The notes beneath the pieces were generated by a model. That model ran no database searches, was not told where the DNA came from, and worked only from the letters and a program-made list of their open reading frames with translations. Shown here piece after piece: positions 52,109 to 60,798 of a DNA stretch of 64,000 nucleotides. Numbering within the stretch: position 1 is the stretch's first letter; each line of letters starts with the position of its first letter. This DNA comes from Actinoallomurus purpureus (GTDB lineage Bacteria; Actinomycetota; Actinomycetes; Streptosporangiales; Streptosporangiaceae), in NCBI RefSeq assembly GCF_024055795.1, contig NZ_JAMXMY010000033.1:26754-90753 (forward strand), written 5' to 3'. The position numbers were made by a program, and so were the translations under genes.

Positions 52109-53020
52109 TCAGAAGACGGACCAGCCGGTCAGGGTGGTGAAGCGGTCGAGGGCGGCCACGCCGGCCACCGAGTTGCCGTACGAGTCGAGTCGCGGGCTCC
52201 ATACGCACAGGGCGCAGCGGCCGGGGACGATCGCGAGGATGCCACCGCCCACTCCGCTCTTGCCCGGCAGGCCGACGCGGTAGGCGAAGTCGCCGGCCGC
52301 GTCGTACGTGCCGCAGGTGAGCATCACCGCGTTGACCCGCTTGGTCTCGCTGACGGTCAGGATGCGGGAGCCGTCGTTGCGCACTCCGCGGCGGGCCAGG
52401 AAGCCGCCGGCCAGCGCGAGGTCGCGGCAGCTCATCGCGATGGCGCACTGACGGAAGTAGTGCTCCAGCACGACCGGGACGGGGTTCTCAAGGTTTCCGT
52501 AACTCGCCATGAAGTGGGCCAGGGCGGCGTTGCGGTCACCGTGGGCGGCCTCGGAGTCGGCGACGTCCTGGTCGGGGGCGACGGACGGGTTGCCGCTCTC
52601 GGCGCGCAGGAACCCCAGGACCGCCGCGCCGGCGTCACCGGTCAGGGTCTGCAACCGGTCCGTGACGACGAGGGCGCCGGCGTTGATGAAGGGGTTGCGA
52701 GGGATGCCGTTCTCGTATTCGAGCTGGACGAGGGAGTTGAACGGGTCGCCGGACGGCTCTCGTCCGACGCGCCGCCAGATGCCCTCGCCGTCGAGGGCGA
52801 GGGCGAGCGCGAGGCTGAAGGTCTTCGAGATGGACTGGATGGAGAACGGTGCCTCCCAGTCCCCGACGCCGTGGACCTCGCCGTCGACGTCCGCGACGGC
52901 GATCCCGAACCCGTCCTCCTCGACCGCGACGAGCGCCGGGATGTACCGGCTGACCTGCCCCTGGCCGGCGAGCGGTCGTACCTGCGCGGCAACCTCGTGG
53001 AGGAGGGCGTCGTAATCCAT
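52109..53020 (-). CDS. glsA: glutaminase A
   Basis: A 303-residue serine-dependent beta-lactamase-fold glutaminase that converts glutamine to glutamate and ammonia. SIQSISKTFSLALAL holds the catalytic Ser-x-x-Lys, and LEYENGIPRNPFINAGALV and GLPGKSGVGGGI are family signatures. Length is normal. The ATG at 53020 gives the usual MDYDALL start. Confidence 0.95.
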   Translation of the reverse strand: MDYDALLHEVAAQVRPLAGQGQVSRYIPALVAVEEDGFGIAVADVDGEVHGVGDWEAPFSIQSISKTFSLALALALDGEGIWRRVGREPSGDPFNSLVQLEYENGIPRNPFINAGALVVTDRLQTLTGDAGAAVLGFLRAESGNPSVAPDQDVADSEAAHGDRNAALAHFMASYGNLENPVPVVLEHYFRQCAIAMSCRDLALAGGFLARRGVRNDGSRILTVSETKRVNAVMLTCGTYDAAGDFAYRVGLPGKSGVGGGILAIVPGRCALCVWSPRLDSYGNSVAGVAALDRFTTLTGWSVF

Positions 53021-53124
53021 GGCCCCGATTGTCCTGGTACGGCAGCCGAACGGCGGCCCCGGTGTCGGTGCGGCCGAACGTAACGGAATGATCGGGTCCG
53101 TACCCGAGAGAGAGGCGAAAGACG

Positions 53125-53517
53125 TTGCTCGCGGTTTCGATGGACACGGTGCGTGTCTTCCTGCATGTCCTGGCGGCCACGGTCTGGGTCGGCGGCCAGC
53201 TGACCCTGGGCGCTCTCGTACCGGCCCTGCGCGGATACGAGGGCGTGACCAAGGTCGCGGCACGCCGTTTCAACGTGGTCGCCTGGCCGGCGTTCGCGGT
53301 GCTCGTCCTCACGGGCGTGTGGAACATCGTCGCCCTCGATCACCCGAGTGACGCCTACCGGATGACGCTGAACGTCAAGATGGTGTTCGTGGTGCTGTCC
53401 GGCGTGGCGGCGTTCCTGCACATGCGCGCCACCTCGAAGCGGGGGCTGGCGATCTGGGGCGGCCTCGGCGCGCTGGGTGCGCTGGTCGCCCTGTTCTTCG
53501 GCGTCCAGCTCGGCTGA
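53125..53517 (+). CDS. CopD-like small membrane protein
   Basis: A 130-residue protein with four hydrophobic helices resembling the CopD domain: VRVFLHVLAATVWVGGQLTL at the start and RFNVVAWPAFAVLVLTGVWN. Copper import is known for larger relatives only. TTG 53125 has GAGAGAGG upstream; ATG 53140 is an alternative. Confidence 0.75.
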   Translation: MLAVSMDTVRVFLHVLAATVWVGGQLTLGALVPALRGYEGVTKVAARRFNVVAWPAFAVLVLTGVWNIVALDHPSDAYRMTLNVKMVFVVLSGVAAFLHMRATSKRGLAIWGGLGALGALVALFFGVQLG

Positions 53518-53530
53518 CTCCGGCGGGAGG

Positions 53531-54526
53531 TCAGCGTTCGCCTGCCGCCCAGTGGTACGGCGGGCAGCCGTACCGCGCGATGACGCGCTCGCGAAGATCG
53601 GGGTCGTCTCTCGGCACCGGCTCCAGGAAGACCTCATAGACGTCCGGGTACGCGGCGCGGAGTTCTTCGCCCAGGCGTACGCAGGTGCGTTCGACGTCGG
53701 CGGCACCGAGGTCGTCGCGGAAGTCCAGGCGGACGCAGACGAGCACCTGACCGGTGCCGACGGTCATGGTCAGCAGGTCGACCAGCGCTTCGATCTCCGG
53801 CGCGTCCAGGACGAGGCGCTCGACGCCGTTCAGGATCGCCGGCCGGGCCTGCCGGCCGATGAGCAGATCCAGGTTGGTCCGGCCCAGGAGGAACGCCGCC
53901 ACCGTCAGCACGATGCCGATGAGCAGGGAGGCCACGCCGTCCCAGACGGCGGAGCCGGTGATCTGGTGCAGACCGAGGCCGGCAGCGGCGAGGGCGAGCC
54001 CGATCAGGGCCGCGGAGTCCTCGAAGAGCACCGACTTGGTGGTCGGGTCGTCGGTGGTGCGCAGGAACGCCCGGAGCGGCTGACCGTTCTCGCGGGCGCT
54101 CTCCCGGGTCTGCCGGTACGCCTGCCGCCACGAGATGGCCTCCAGCACCGCCGACACGGCCAGCACGACGTAGCCGACGAGCGGGTCCTTCTCTCCGGCC
54201 TCCTCGCCCATCAGCGCCTGCACGCCCTGGACGAAGGCGAACAGCGCGCCCATGCCGAAGATGCACACGGCCACGAGGAACGACCAGATGTAGCGCTCGG
54301 TGCCGTGCCCGAACGGATGCCGCCGGTCGGGCGGTCGCGCACTGCGGTGCAGCGCGGTGAGCAGCAGCACCTCGTTGGTGGTGTCGGCGAAGGAGTGCCC
54401 TGCCTCCGACGCCATCGACGCCGATCCGGTGATCACCGCGGCGACCGTCTTGGCCAGCGCGATGCCGAGATTGGCCGCGAGCGCGAGAACGACGGTCAGC
54501 CGGCTCTCCTGCTGTTGCTCAGCCAT
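53531..54526 (-). CDS. cation diffusion facilitator transporter
   Basis: A 331-residue metal/proton antiporter of the CDF family. Six helices; metal-site region SASMASEAGHSFADTTNE near 35–52 and EDSAALIGLALAA near 168; the second site has Glu-Asp rather than His-x-x-x-Asp, as in the subfamily near SLC30A9. A cytoplasmic C-terminal domain follows. Metal (probably zinc, iron or manganese) is not decidable. Confidence 0.9.
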   Translation of the reverse strand: MAEQQQESRLTVVLALAANLGIALAKTVAAVITGSASMASEAGHSFADTTNEVLLLTALHRSARPPDRRHPFGHGTERYIWSFLVAVCIFGMGALFAFVQGVQALMGEEAGEKDPLVGYVVLAVSAVLEAISWRQAYRQTRESARENGQPLRAFLRTTDDPTTKSVLFEDSAALIGLALAAAGLGLHQITGSAVWDGVASLLIGIVLTVAAFLLGRTNLDLLIGRQARPAILNGVERLVLDAPEIEALVDLLTMTVGTGQVLVCVRLDFRDDLGAADVERTCVRLGEELRAAYPDVYEVFLEPVPRDDPDLRERVIARYGCPPYHWAAGER

Positions 54527-54576
54527 CCGTTCAGGGTGTCACGGCAGCGGATGTCACGGAACCGGCCGTCCGTCAG

Positions 54577-55200
54577 TCACACCGCCGTTCCCACACCCAG
54601 GACGGCCTCGGCGGCGGTGGCGAGCTGGATGAGCCGTTCGATCTCGGTCTGGTGGAACGGCGGGGCGGCCAGGCGTGCGAGCAGAAGCGACTGCCGGGAA
54701 CGCCCGACCGGGACGAAGGCGTAGCGGACTCCGTCCTCGCCCGTGAACGCCCGGGCGCCGGAGGCGGGGATGGTCGGCAGCGTCAGCGGGTCGGGGGCCT
54801 GCCAGCTGGCGTGGACGACGAGGCCGTCCCGGCCCAGCATCGCGGCCCAGTCCCCGCCGAAGATCTTGGGTACGGCCTCGACCAGGGCGATCACCCCGTT
54901 CGGCGGGTTGGCGGCCATCTGGCCGACGACCTCGACGTCGGAGAAGACTCCGGGGGCCTCGTTGGTCCGCCAGACACCGTCGACCTCGACGCCGCGCACA
55001 GAGACGAGGGCGTCGCAGAGGACGTCGAGCGACGCGCCCTGGGGCCACGAGACGGTAATGTCGTCGACCGCCCGGCCCGCGGAACGTTCCAACACGACGA
55101 CCTGCACGATGTCGGCGCCGGCGGCGCCGAGCGTCCGGGCGACCGTACCGAGCGACCCGGGCCGGTCCGGCAGCCTGAGTCGTACGCGCAAAAGCGGCAT
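54577..55200 (-). CDS. ACT-domain protein
   Basis: A 207-residue cytoplasmic protein. The N-terminal ACT domain (LLRVRLRLPDRPGSLGTVAR, about 3–70) binds amino acids in related proteins; the rest (VSWPQGASLDVLCDALVSVR and APPFHQTEIERLIQLATAAE) is shared by actinobacterial homologues with a GAF-like tail. AGGAGG precedes the ATG at 55200. The frame seems longer upstream but that part is the repeat region. Confidence 0.82.
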   Translation of the reverse strand: MPLLRVRLRLPDRPGSLGTVARTLGAAGADIVQVVVLERSAGRAVDDITVSWPQGASLDVLCDALVSVRGVEVDGVWRTNEAPGVFSDVEVVGQMAANPPNGVIALVEAVPKIFGGDWAAMLGRDGLVVHASWQAPDPLTLPTIPASGARAFTGEDGVRYAFVPVGRSRQSLLLARLAAPPFHQTEIERLIQLATAAEAVLGVGTAV

Positions 55201-55290
55201 TCCGCTCACCTCCTGGACGAACACGCTGCCATAGGGACGTTTCAAACATGTTGCCAGACCGTGTCGGACCTGGTGCCGGGCGGACCGACG

Positions 55291-55440
55291 CGGCGGAAGG
55301 CCCCCGGGCCGGACCCCGGTACCCCGCGCGGCGGAAGGCCTCCAGACAGGGCTCTGGAACCTGCCGCGGCGGAAGGCCCCCGGGCCGGGCTCCGGAACCC
55401 GGCGGGCGGAAGCCCCGTGGCCGGGCCCCGGAGCCCGGCT
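55291..55440. repeat. four tandem copies of an imperfect ~38-bp GC-rich repeat
   Basis: Units begin with CGGCGGAAGG at 55291, 55329 and 55367 and the variant CGGGCGGAAG at 55403, spaced 38, 38 and 36 bases. Each holds a GGCCCCCGGGCC-type hairpin core. The array fills the gap between the ACT-domain gene start and the sensor kinase stop, and may act as a terminator cluster. Confidence 0.8.
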
Positions 55441-56864
55441 CATTCCCCGGAGGGCCGCGGCAGCGGCAGGCGTACGACGGCGCGGAGGCCGGGCGACGCG
55501 TCCTCGAGGTGAGCGTCGCCACCGTGGACGCGGGCGGTCTCGCGGACGATGGCCAGGCCGAGTCCGGCGCCGCCCTCGTCGCGGCTCCGTCCCTCGTCCA
55601 GGCGGGTGAACCGGGCGAAGACGCGTTCGCGGTCGGCCGGAGGGATGCCGGGGCCGTCGTCGGAGACGGAGAGTTCGGCCCATTCGGCGTCCCCTGACAC
55701 GCGGACCCGTACGCCGGTGGCCGCGTGCCGCAGGGCGTTGTCGACCAGGTTGTCGAGCAGACGGGTGAGGCCCTTGCCGTCACCGTGCACGATCACGGGC
55801 TCGCCGGCGTCCACGGTGACGGTGATCCGCGCGGCCGGGTGGCGCTCCCCCGCCACCCGGGCCAGCGCGGCCAGGTCGACGGGCTCGCGCGCCGCCGACC
55901 GGGCTCCGTGCTCGTCGAGCCGGGCGAGCACCAGGAGATCGTCGGCGAGCCGGGACAGCCGCAGCGTGTCGGCCAGCACGCCGGCCGCCGTCTCCGGCCA
56001 GTGCTGGCCGTCCGGATGGTCCAGGGCGACCTCCAGCTGCGCCCGGATGCTGGCGAGCGGGCTGCGCAGCTCGTGCGCGGTGTCGGAGACCAGCGCCCGC
56101 TGACGGGCCTCGGCCCGTTCGAGCCGGTGCAGCATGTCGTTGAGGGTCACCGCGAGGTCGTGGACCTCGTCCCGCGCCTCGGGCAGGGGAAGCCGGCGGG
56201 AGCGGGACGTACCGCTGATCTCCTCGGCGCCGCGCCGCAACTCGGTGATCGGGCGGAGCGCCCCGCCGATCACCAACCAGCCGGCCGTGCCGAGGAGCAC
56301 CAGGAGGATCGGGGTGCCGATCGCCAGGATCCGCGTGACGCTCTCGACACCGTGCCGCACCTGCTCGTACGAGGTCGCGGCGATGACCGTCCGACCGTCA
56401 CGGGCGGGGAGCGCGACCACTCGCAGCACGTCGGGCATCCCGTATCCGCGCCCGTCGAGGAACCGCGCGCGTCTGTCGCGGCGCGCCGCCGCCAGGGTCC
56501 GGGCGTCGAGGAGCGGGACGAGGCGGTCGGCGCCCGGCGACGCCGCGCGGATCCGGCCGGTCGCGTCGACGACCTGGATCGTCATCGTCCCGCCGGTCGT
56601 CAGGATGGGGTCGGGCAGCCGGTTGGCATCGATGAGGGTGACGACGTCCGAGGCGCTGCGCCGGGCGGAGTCGTCCAAGGTCGCGACCATCGAGTGGCCC
56701 ACCGCGAAGGCGAAGAGGCGCGCCAGCCCGACGAGCGTGAGCGCCAGGGCGGCGGCGGACGTCAGGGCCAGTCGCGCGCGGATCCCACGCCGGCGCCACC
56801 ACCGCAGCGGGCCGGTCGGCGCCGACGACCGGCCTCGCCACCGCCGGAAGCGGCGGTCAGCCAC
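55440..56864 (-). CDS. two-component sensor histidine kinase (OmpR-partner type)
   Basis: A 474-residue membrane kinase. Two transmembrane helices (about 30–55 and 178–200) frame an extracellular sensor; a HAMP region follows, then HisKA with SDTAHELRSPLASIRAQLE (about 258–277) and the ATPase domain with DNLVDNALRHA and DDGPGIPPADRERVF, GAGLGLAIV. The GTG start overlaps the response regulator stop by 8 bases. The signal is unknown. Confidence 0.93.
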   Translation of the reverse strand: MADRRFRRWRGRSSAPTGPLRWWRRRGIRARLALTSAAALALTLVGLARLFAFAVGHSMVATLDDSARRSASDVVTLIDANRLPDPILTTGGTMTIQVVDATGRIRAASPGADRLVPLLDARTLAAARRDRRARFLDGRGYGMPDVLRVVALPARDGRTVIAATSYEQVRHGVESVTRILAIGTPILLVLLGTAGWLVIGGALRPITELRRGAEEISGTSRSRRLPLPEARDEVHDLAVTLNDMLHRLERAEARQRALVSDTAHELRSPLASIRAQLEVALDHPDGQHWPETAAGVLADTLRLSRLADDLLVLARLDEHGARSAAREPVDLAALARVAGERHPAARITVTVDAGEPVIVHGDGKGLTRLLDNLVDNALRHAATGVRVRVSGDAEWAELSVSDDGPGIPPADRERVFARFTRLDEGRSRDEGGAGLGLAIVRETARVHGGDAHLEDASPGLRAVVRLPLPRPSGE

Positions 56865-57534
56865 CGTCGCCGGCCAGCAGGTATCCGGCCCCGCGCACGG
56901 TCCGCAGTACGGCCCGGCCGAACGGGGCGTCGATCTTCCGGCGGAGGTAGCCGACGTAGACCTCGACGGTGTTGAGGTCGGTGCCGTCGTAGTCCTCCCA
57001 CACGTGCTCGAGGAGCTCCGCCTTGGAGATCGCCTCGTCCGGCCGCCGGATGAGGTACTCCAGCAGGGCGAACTCGCGAGGCGTCAGCTCGATCTCCGCG
57101 TCCCCGCGGAACACCTGGCGCCGCGCCGGGTCGAGCCGGAGATCGCCGGCGGTGAGTATGGACGGCCGCCGGGTCGGTCCGCGGCGCAGCAGGGCGCGCA
57201 GCCTGGCCGCGAGCACGACGTAGGAGAACGGCTTGGTGAGGTAGTCGTCCGCGCCGAGGTCCAGACCGTCGGCCTGGTCGTACTCCCCATCCTTGGCCGA
57301 CAGGATGAGGATCGGCACCCAGTTCTGCTCCTGGCGGAGCCGTTCGCAGACGCGGTAACCGGAGAGACCGGGCAGCATGATGTCCAGCACGACAGCGTCG
57401 TAGCCGCCCTCCCGGGCCAGGTGGAGCCCGTCGACGCCGTCATGCGCCAGGTCGACGGCGAACCCCTCGGCCTGCAGCCCCCGGCGCAGCGCGTCGGCCA
57501 TCCGCCGTTCGTCCTCGACCACGAGAACCCGCAC
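56857..57534 (-). CDS. OmpR-family response regulator
   Basis: A 225-residue regulator: receiver domain (1–115; acidic ED near 7–8, phospho-acceptor Asp51 in VVLDIMLPG, Lys near 101 in LTKPFS) and winged-helix effector (about 130–225; ELTPREFALLEYLIRRPDEA, NTVEVYVGYLRRKID). GGAGGGAGG precedes the GTG at 57534. Divergent from the LolA-like/ABC operon, a probable target. Confidence 0.95.
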   Translation of the reverse strand: MRVLVVEDERRMADALRRGLQAEGFAVDLAHDGVDGLHLAREGGYDAVVLDIMLPGLSGYRVCERLRQEQNWVPILILSAKDGEYDQADGLDLGADDYLTKPFSYVVLAARLRALLRRGPTRRPSILTAGDLRLDPARRQVFRGDAEIELTPREFALLEYLIRRPDEAISKAELLEHVWEDYDGTDLNTVEVYVGYLRRKIDAPFGRAVLRTVRGAGYLLAGDGG

Positions 57535-57705
57535 GCGCGCCCTCCCTCCGTATCCGCTGCGCCCAGGATGCCGGGGTCCGTACCCCCGTGACGTCGTACG
57601 GGGGGATGAATCCCTATTCCATCCTGAGATGTACGGCGCTCTCAGCGTCTCCACAGGATCGGCACGGCAGTGTTGCGGACACTGGAAACGATGCAGGGGG
57701 TCGTC

Positions 57706-58878
57706 ATGGCATTCACGTTCGCAAGTTCGCGCGCCATCCGATGGGCGGTGCCGGTCGGCGCGATCGTCGTCGTCGGCGCGGCGGCCGGCGCCGGGCCGGT
57801 CATCGCCGCGGCGCAGGGGAAGCCGTCGCTGCCGCCGAAGACCGCCGCGCAGCTTCTCGCCGCCGCCCAGGACGCGCACCGTACGGGCAAGGTCGAGCCG
57901 TTGTCCGGCACCGTCGTCGAGAACGCGTCCCTGGGGCTTCCGGCGCTGCCGAGCACCGGTTCGAGCACCTCGCCGATGAGCCTGCTGTCCGGGTCCAACA
58001 CGGCCCGGATCTGGTACGGCGACGAGCAGCACGTACGGCTGGCGCTGCTGGGCACCGGCAGCGAGACCGACGTCATCCGCAACGGCCAGGACACCTGGGA
58101 ATGGGACAGCGACAAGAACACCGCCACGTACCGGCGGATCACCGAGAAGGCCGGGAAGGCGCAGCGTCCCGAGTCCGCGCCGAGCAGGACCCCGCTCACG
58201 CCGCAGCAGGCCGCCGACCAGGCGCTGGCCGCGGTCGGGAAGACCACGGAGGTACGGGTCGACCCGACGGGGCGCGTCGCCGGGCGGGACGCCTATGAGC
58301 TCGTCCTGACCCCGAAGGACGGACGGTCGCTGATCGGCCGGGTGCGGCTGGCGCTGGACGGCAAGACGTACGTTCCGCTGCGGGTGCAGGTGTTCGCGCG
58401 GGGTTCGAACAGCCCGGCGGTCCAGATCGGCTTCACGTCCGTGACCTTCTCCAAACCCGCCGCGGCGAACTTCTCGTTCACCCCGCCCGCCGGGGCGAAG
58501 GTCGTGCGCAAGGACACCGCCACGCCGACCCCGGACGCGAAGACCCGGGAGAAGAAGGCGCAGGCCGGTCGCCAGGCGGCCGACACGTCCACGATCGGCA
58601 GCGGCTGGACCGCCGTGAAGCGGCTCACGCTGCCGCAGAACGCGCAGAAGAACGCGCAGAAGAACGCGCAGAAGAACGCGCAGAAGAACGCGCAGAAGAA
58701 CGACCAGAGCGGGATGCTGTCGGCCCTGCAGAAGGCCGCGACCCCGGTCAGCGGCTCCTGGGGCAGCGGGCGGCTGCTGCGCACCAAGCTGGTGTCGGCG
58801 CTGATCACCGACGACGGCCGGGTGTACGTCGGAGCCGTCACCCCCGACGTGCTCGAGCAGGCGGCGGCGCACAAGTGA
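57706..58878 (+). CDS. LolA-like secreted/lipoprotein-carrier-type protein with NAQK repeats
   Basis: A 390-residue exported protein: signal segment (about 8–38), a LolA/DUF2092-like beta domain with LLSGSNTARIWYGDEQHVRL and GRDAYELVLTPKDGRSLIGR, then a Lys/Gln-rich linker with five NAQK repeats (about 312–331) and a C-terminal part containing RLLRTKLVSALITDDGRVYV. ATG 57706 follows CAGGGGG. Its stop overlaps the ABC ATPase start, so this protein, the ATPase and permease form one operon. Regulation by the divergent two-component system is plausible. Confidence 0.85.
   Translation: MAFTFASSRAIRWAVPVGAIVVVGAAAGAGPVIAAAQGKPSLPPKTAAQLLAAAQDAHRTGKVEPLSGTVVENASLGLPALPSTGSSTSPMSLLSGSNTARIWYGDEQHVRLALLGTGSETDVIRNGQDTWEWDSDKNTATYRRITEKAGKAQRPESAPSRTPLTPQQAADQALAAVGKTTEVRVDPTGRVAGRDAYELVLTPKDGRSLIGRVRLALDGKTYVPLRVQVFARGSNSPAVQIGFTSVTFSKPAAANFSFTPPAGAKVVRKDTATPTPDAKTREKKAQAGRQAADTSTIGSGWTAVKRLTLPQNAQKNAQKNAQKNAQKNAQKNDQSGMLSALQKAATPVSGSWGSGRLLRTKLVSALITDDGRVYVGAVTPDVLEQAAAHK
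58639..58698 (+). repeat. 12-bp in-frame tandem repeat, five copies
   Basis: AACGCGCAGAAG is repeated exactly five times, encoding (NAQK)5 in the LolA-like protein. The copy number is likely to vary between strains by slippage. Confidence 0.95.
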
Positions 58879-59861
58879 CCACGGCCACCGAAGCGGGGGC
58901 GCCCGTCGTGGCGCCCCCGCCCCCCGCCGACGGCCACGCGATCGCCACCCATGGCCTGACCAAGCGGTTCCGCGGCGGACAGGTCGCCGTGGCGGACCTG
59001 GACCTGGCGGTCCCCCAGGGGTCGGTCTTCGGCTTCCTGGGGCCCAACGGCTCCGGGAAGACCACGACGATCCGGATGCTGCTGGGGCTGATCTCACCGA
59101 CGTCCGGCAGTCACACGCTGCTGGGCGTGCCCATGCCGGACGGCTGGGCGACCGCGCTGCCGAAGGTCGGGTCGCTGATCGAGGGACCGGCCTTCCACCC
59201 GCACCTGTCTGGCGAGGCGAACCTGCGCCGCTGTGACGCCGCCGACCGTACGGCCGACCCCCGCACCTCGCGTCGCCGCATCGGCGACGCCCTGGAACGC
59301 GTCGGCCTGACCGCGGCCGCCGGCAAGCGCTACAAGGCCTACTCCCTCGGCATGAAACAGCGCCTCGGCATCGCGGCGTCGCTGCTGCGCCACCGGGAGC
59401 TGCTGATCCTGGACGAGCCCACGAACGGGCTCGACCCGCAGGGCACCCGGGAGGTCCGCACGCTCATCCGCGAGATCGCCGCCGACGGCACCACGGTGTT
59501 CGTCTCCTCCCACCTGCTCGCCGAGATCGAGCAGGTCTGCACGCACGTCGCGGTGATGCGCACCGGCCGGCTCGTCGCGCAGGGCTCCCTCGACGACCTG
59601 CGGGCGGGCACCGGCGTCCGGATCCGCGTGGACACGCCGGACACCGGCGCGGCGCGCGGCGTGCTGACCGGCCTGGGCCTCACCGACGTGCGCGGATCGG
59701 ACGACGAGGTCAGCGCCGAGCTCGGTGGGCTGCCGCCCGAACGGGCGTGCGCGGAGCTGGTCGGCGTCGGCGTCGCCGTGCGCGGGCTCGCGGTGGTACG
59801 GCCGAGCCTGGAGGACATGTTCGTCGAGCTCACCGGGGAGGGCTTCGATGTCGACGGCTGA
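58875..59861 (+). CDS. ABC transporter ATP-binding protein
   Basis: A 328-residue ATPase of the ABC-2 exporter class (CcmA/NatA-like). Walker A GPNGSGKTT at 56–64, signature YSLGMKQRLGIA near 157, Walker B LLILDEPTNGLDP near 176 and the His switch SSHLLAEIEQ. The long loop with HPHLSGEANLRRCDAADRTA is typical. GTG 58875 overlaps the upstream stop (GTGA); the next gene overlaps this by 14 bases. Confidence 0.93.
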   Translation: MTTATEAGAPVVAPPPPADGHAIATHGLTKRFRGGQVAVADLDLAVPQGSVFGFLGPNGSGKTTTIRMLLGLISPTSGSHTLLGVPMPDGWATALPKVGSLIEGPAFHPHLSGEANLRRCDAADRTADPRTSRRRIGDALERVGLTAAAGKRYKAYSLGMKQRLGIAASLLRHRELLILDEPTNGLDPQGTREVRTLIREIAADGTTVFVSSHLLAEIEQVCTHVAVMRTGRLVAQGSLDDLRAGTGVRIRVDTPDTGAARGVLTGLGLTDVRGSDDEVSAELGGLPPERACAELVGVGVAVRGLAVVRPSLEDMFVELTGEGFDVDG

Positions 59862-60798
59862 CACATCCCACTCGACGGCCGAGGTGGACCGCGAGACCGA
59901 CCGGCCGGCGATCGCCGAGGCGGCCGAGGTCCCACCGCCCGAGGCCGCCCGCCCGGTGATGACCGCGGCGCCCGCCGGCTCCGCGCTCGGCCTGCGGCTG
60001 TTCGGCTCGGAGCTCGGCCTCGTGTTCCGGCGGCGGCGCAACCAGGCGCTGCTGACCCTCCTCGGGGCCGTCCCCGTCATGGTCGGCATCGCCCTGAAGC
60101 TGAGCACCCCGCGCCCCGACGACGGCGGCCCGCGCCTGGTCTCCCAGGTCACGGGCAACGGCGTCTTCCTCACGGTGGGCGCGTTGTTCTTCGTACTGCC
60201 GCTGATCCTGCCGTTGGCGATCTCGGTGGTGTCCGGGGACTCGATCGCCGGGGAGGCCGGCATCGGCACCCTGCGCTACCTGCTGGCCGTCCCGGCGGGC
60301 CGCACCCGGCTGCTGCTGGTCAAGTACGCCGTGTCGGTGACCTTCTGCGTGGCGGCCGTGACGACGCTCACCGCCACCGCGCTGGTGACGGGGCTGCTGC
60401 TGTTCCCGGTCGGCCCGGTGACGTTGCTGTCCGGCTCCACGGTGTCCCTGGGCGCGGGGATGGTGCGGCTGCTCCTCGTCGCGGCGTACATCGCCGCGGG
60501 CGTCGCGACGCTCGCCGCGATCGGCCTGGCGGTGTCCACGGTGACCGACAGCCCGATCGCCGCGATCACGACGACCGCAGTGCTGCCGGTGTTCAGCCAG
60601 GTGATCGACGCGGTGCCGCAGCTACGGGCGGTGCACCCGTACCTCTTCACGCACTGGTGGTACAGCTACGACGACCTCCTGCGGGCGCCGATCGTCACCG
60701 ACCACCTGACCCGCGGGCTGCTGACGTTCCTGGCCTACACGCTCGTGTTCGGCTCGCTGGCGTGGGCGCGGTTCACGAGCAAGGACGTCACCTGCTGA
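59848..60798 (+). CDS. ABC-2-type permease
   Basis: A 316-residue membrane protein with a 65-residue hydrophilic N-terminus and about six transmembrane helices (SALGLRLFGSELGLVFRRRR lies just before the first). GGGGAGGG gives ATG 59848. It completes the exporter with the preceding ATPase. It converges with the PHP gene, overlapping it by 11 bases. Confidence 0.88.
   Translation: MSTADTSHSTAEVDRETDRPAIAEAAEVPPPEAARPVMTAAPAGSALGLRLFGSELGLVFRRRRNQALLTLLGAVPVMVGIALKLSTPRPDDGGPRLVSQVTGNGVFLTVGALFFVLPLILPLAISVVSGDSIAGEAGIGTLRYLLAVPAGRTRLLLVKYAVSVTFCVAAVTTLTATALVTGLLLFPVGPVTLLSGSTVSLGAGMVRLLLVAAYIAAGVATLAAIGLAVSTVTDSPIAAITTTAVLPVFSQVIDAVPQLRAVHPYLFTHWWYSYDDLLRAPIVTDHLTRGLLTFLAYTLVFGSLAWARFTSKDVTC

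Noticed and set aside
57600..57705. earlier start for the LolA-like gene (57670 or 57691)
   Set aside because: The GGGGG just before ATG 57706 and the signal peptide position favour the later start.
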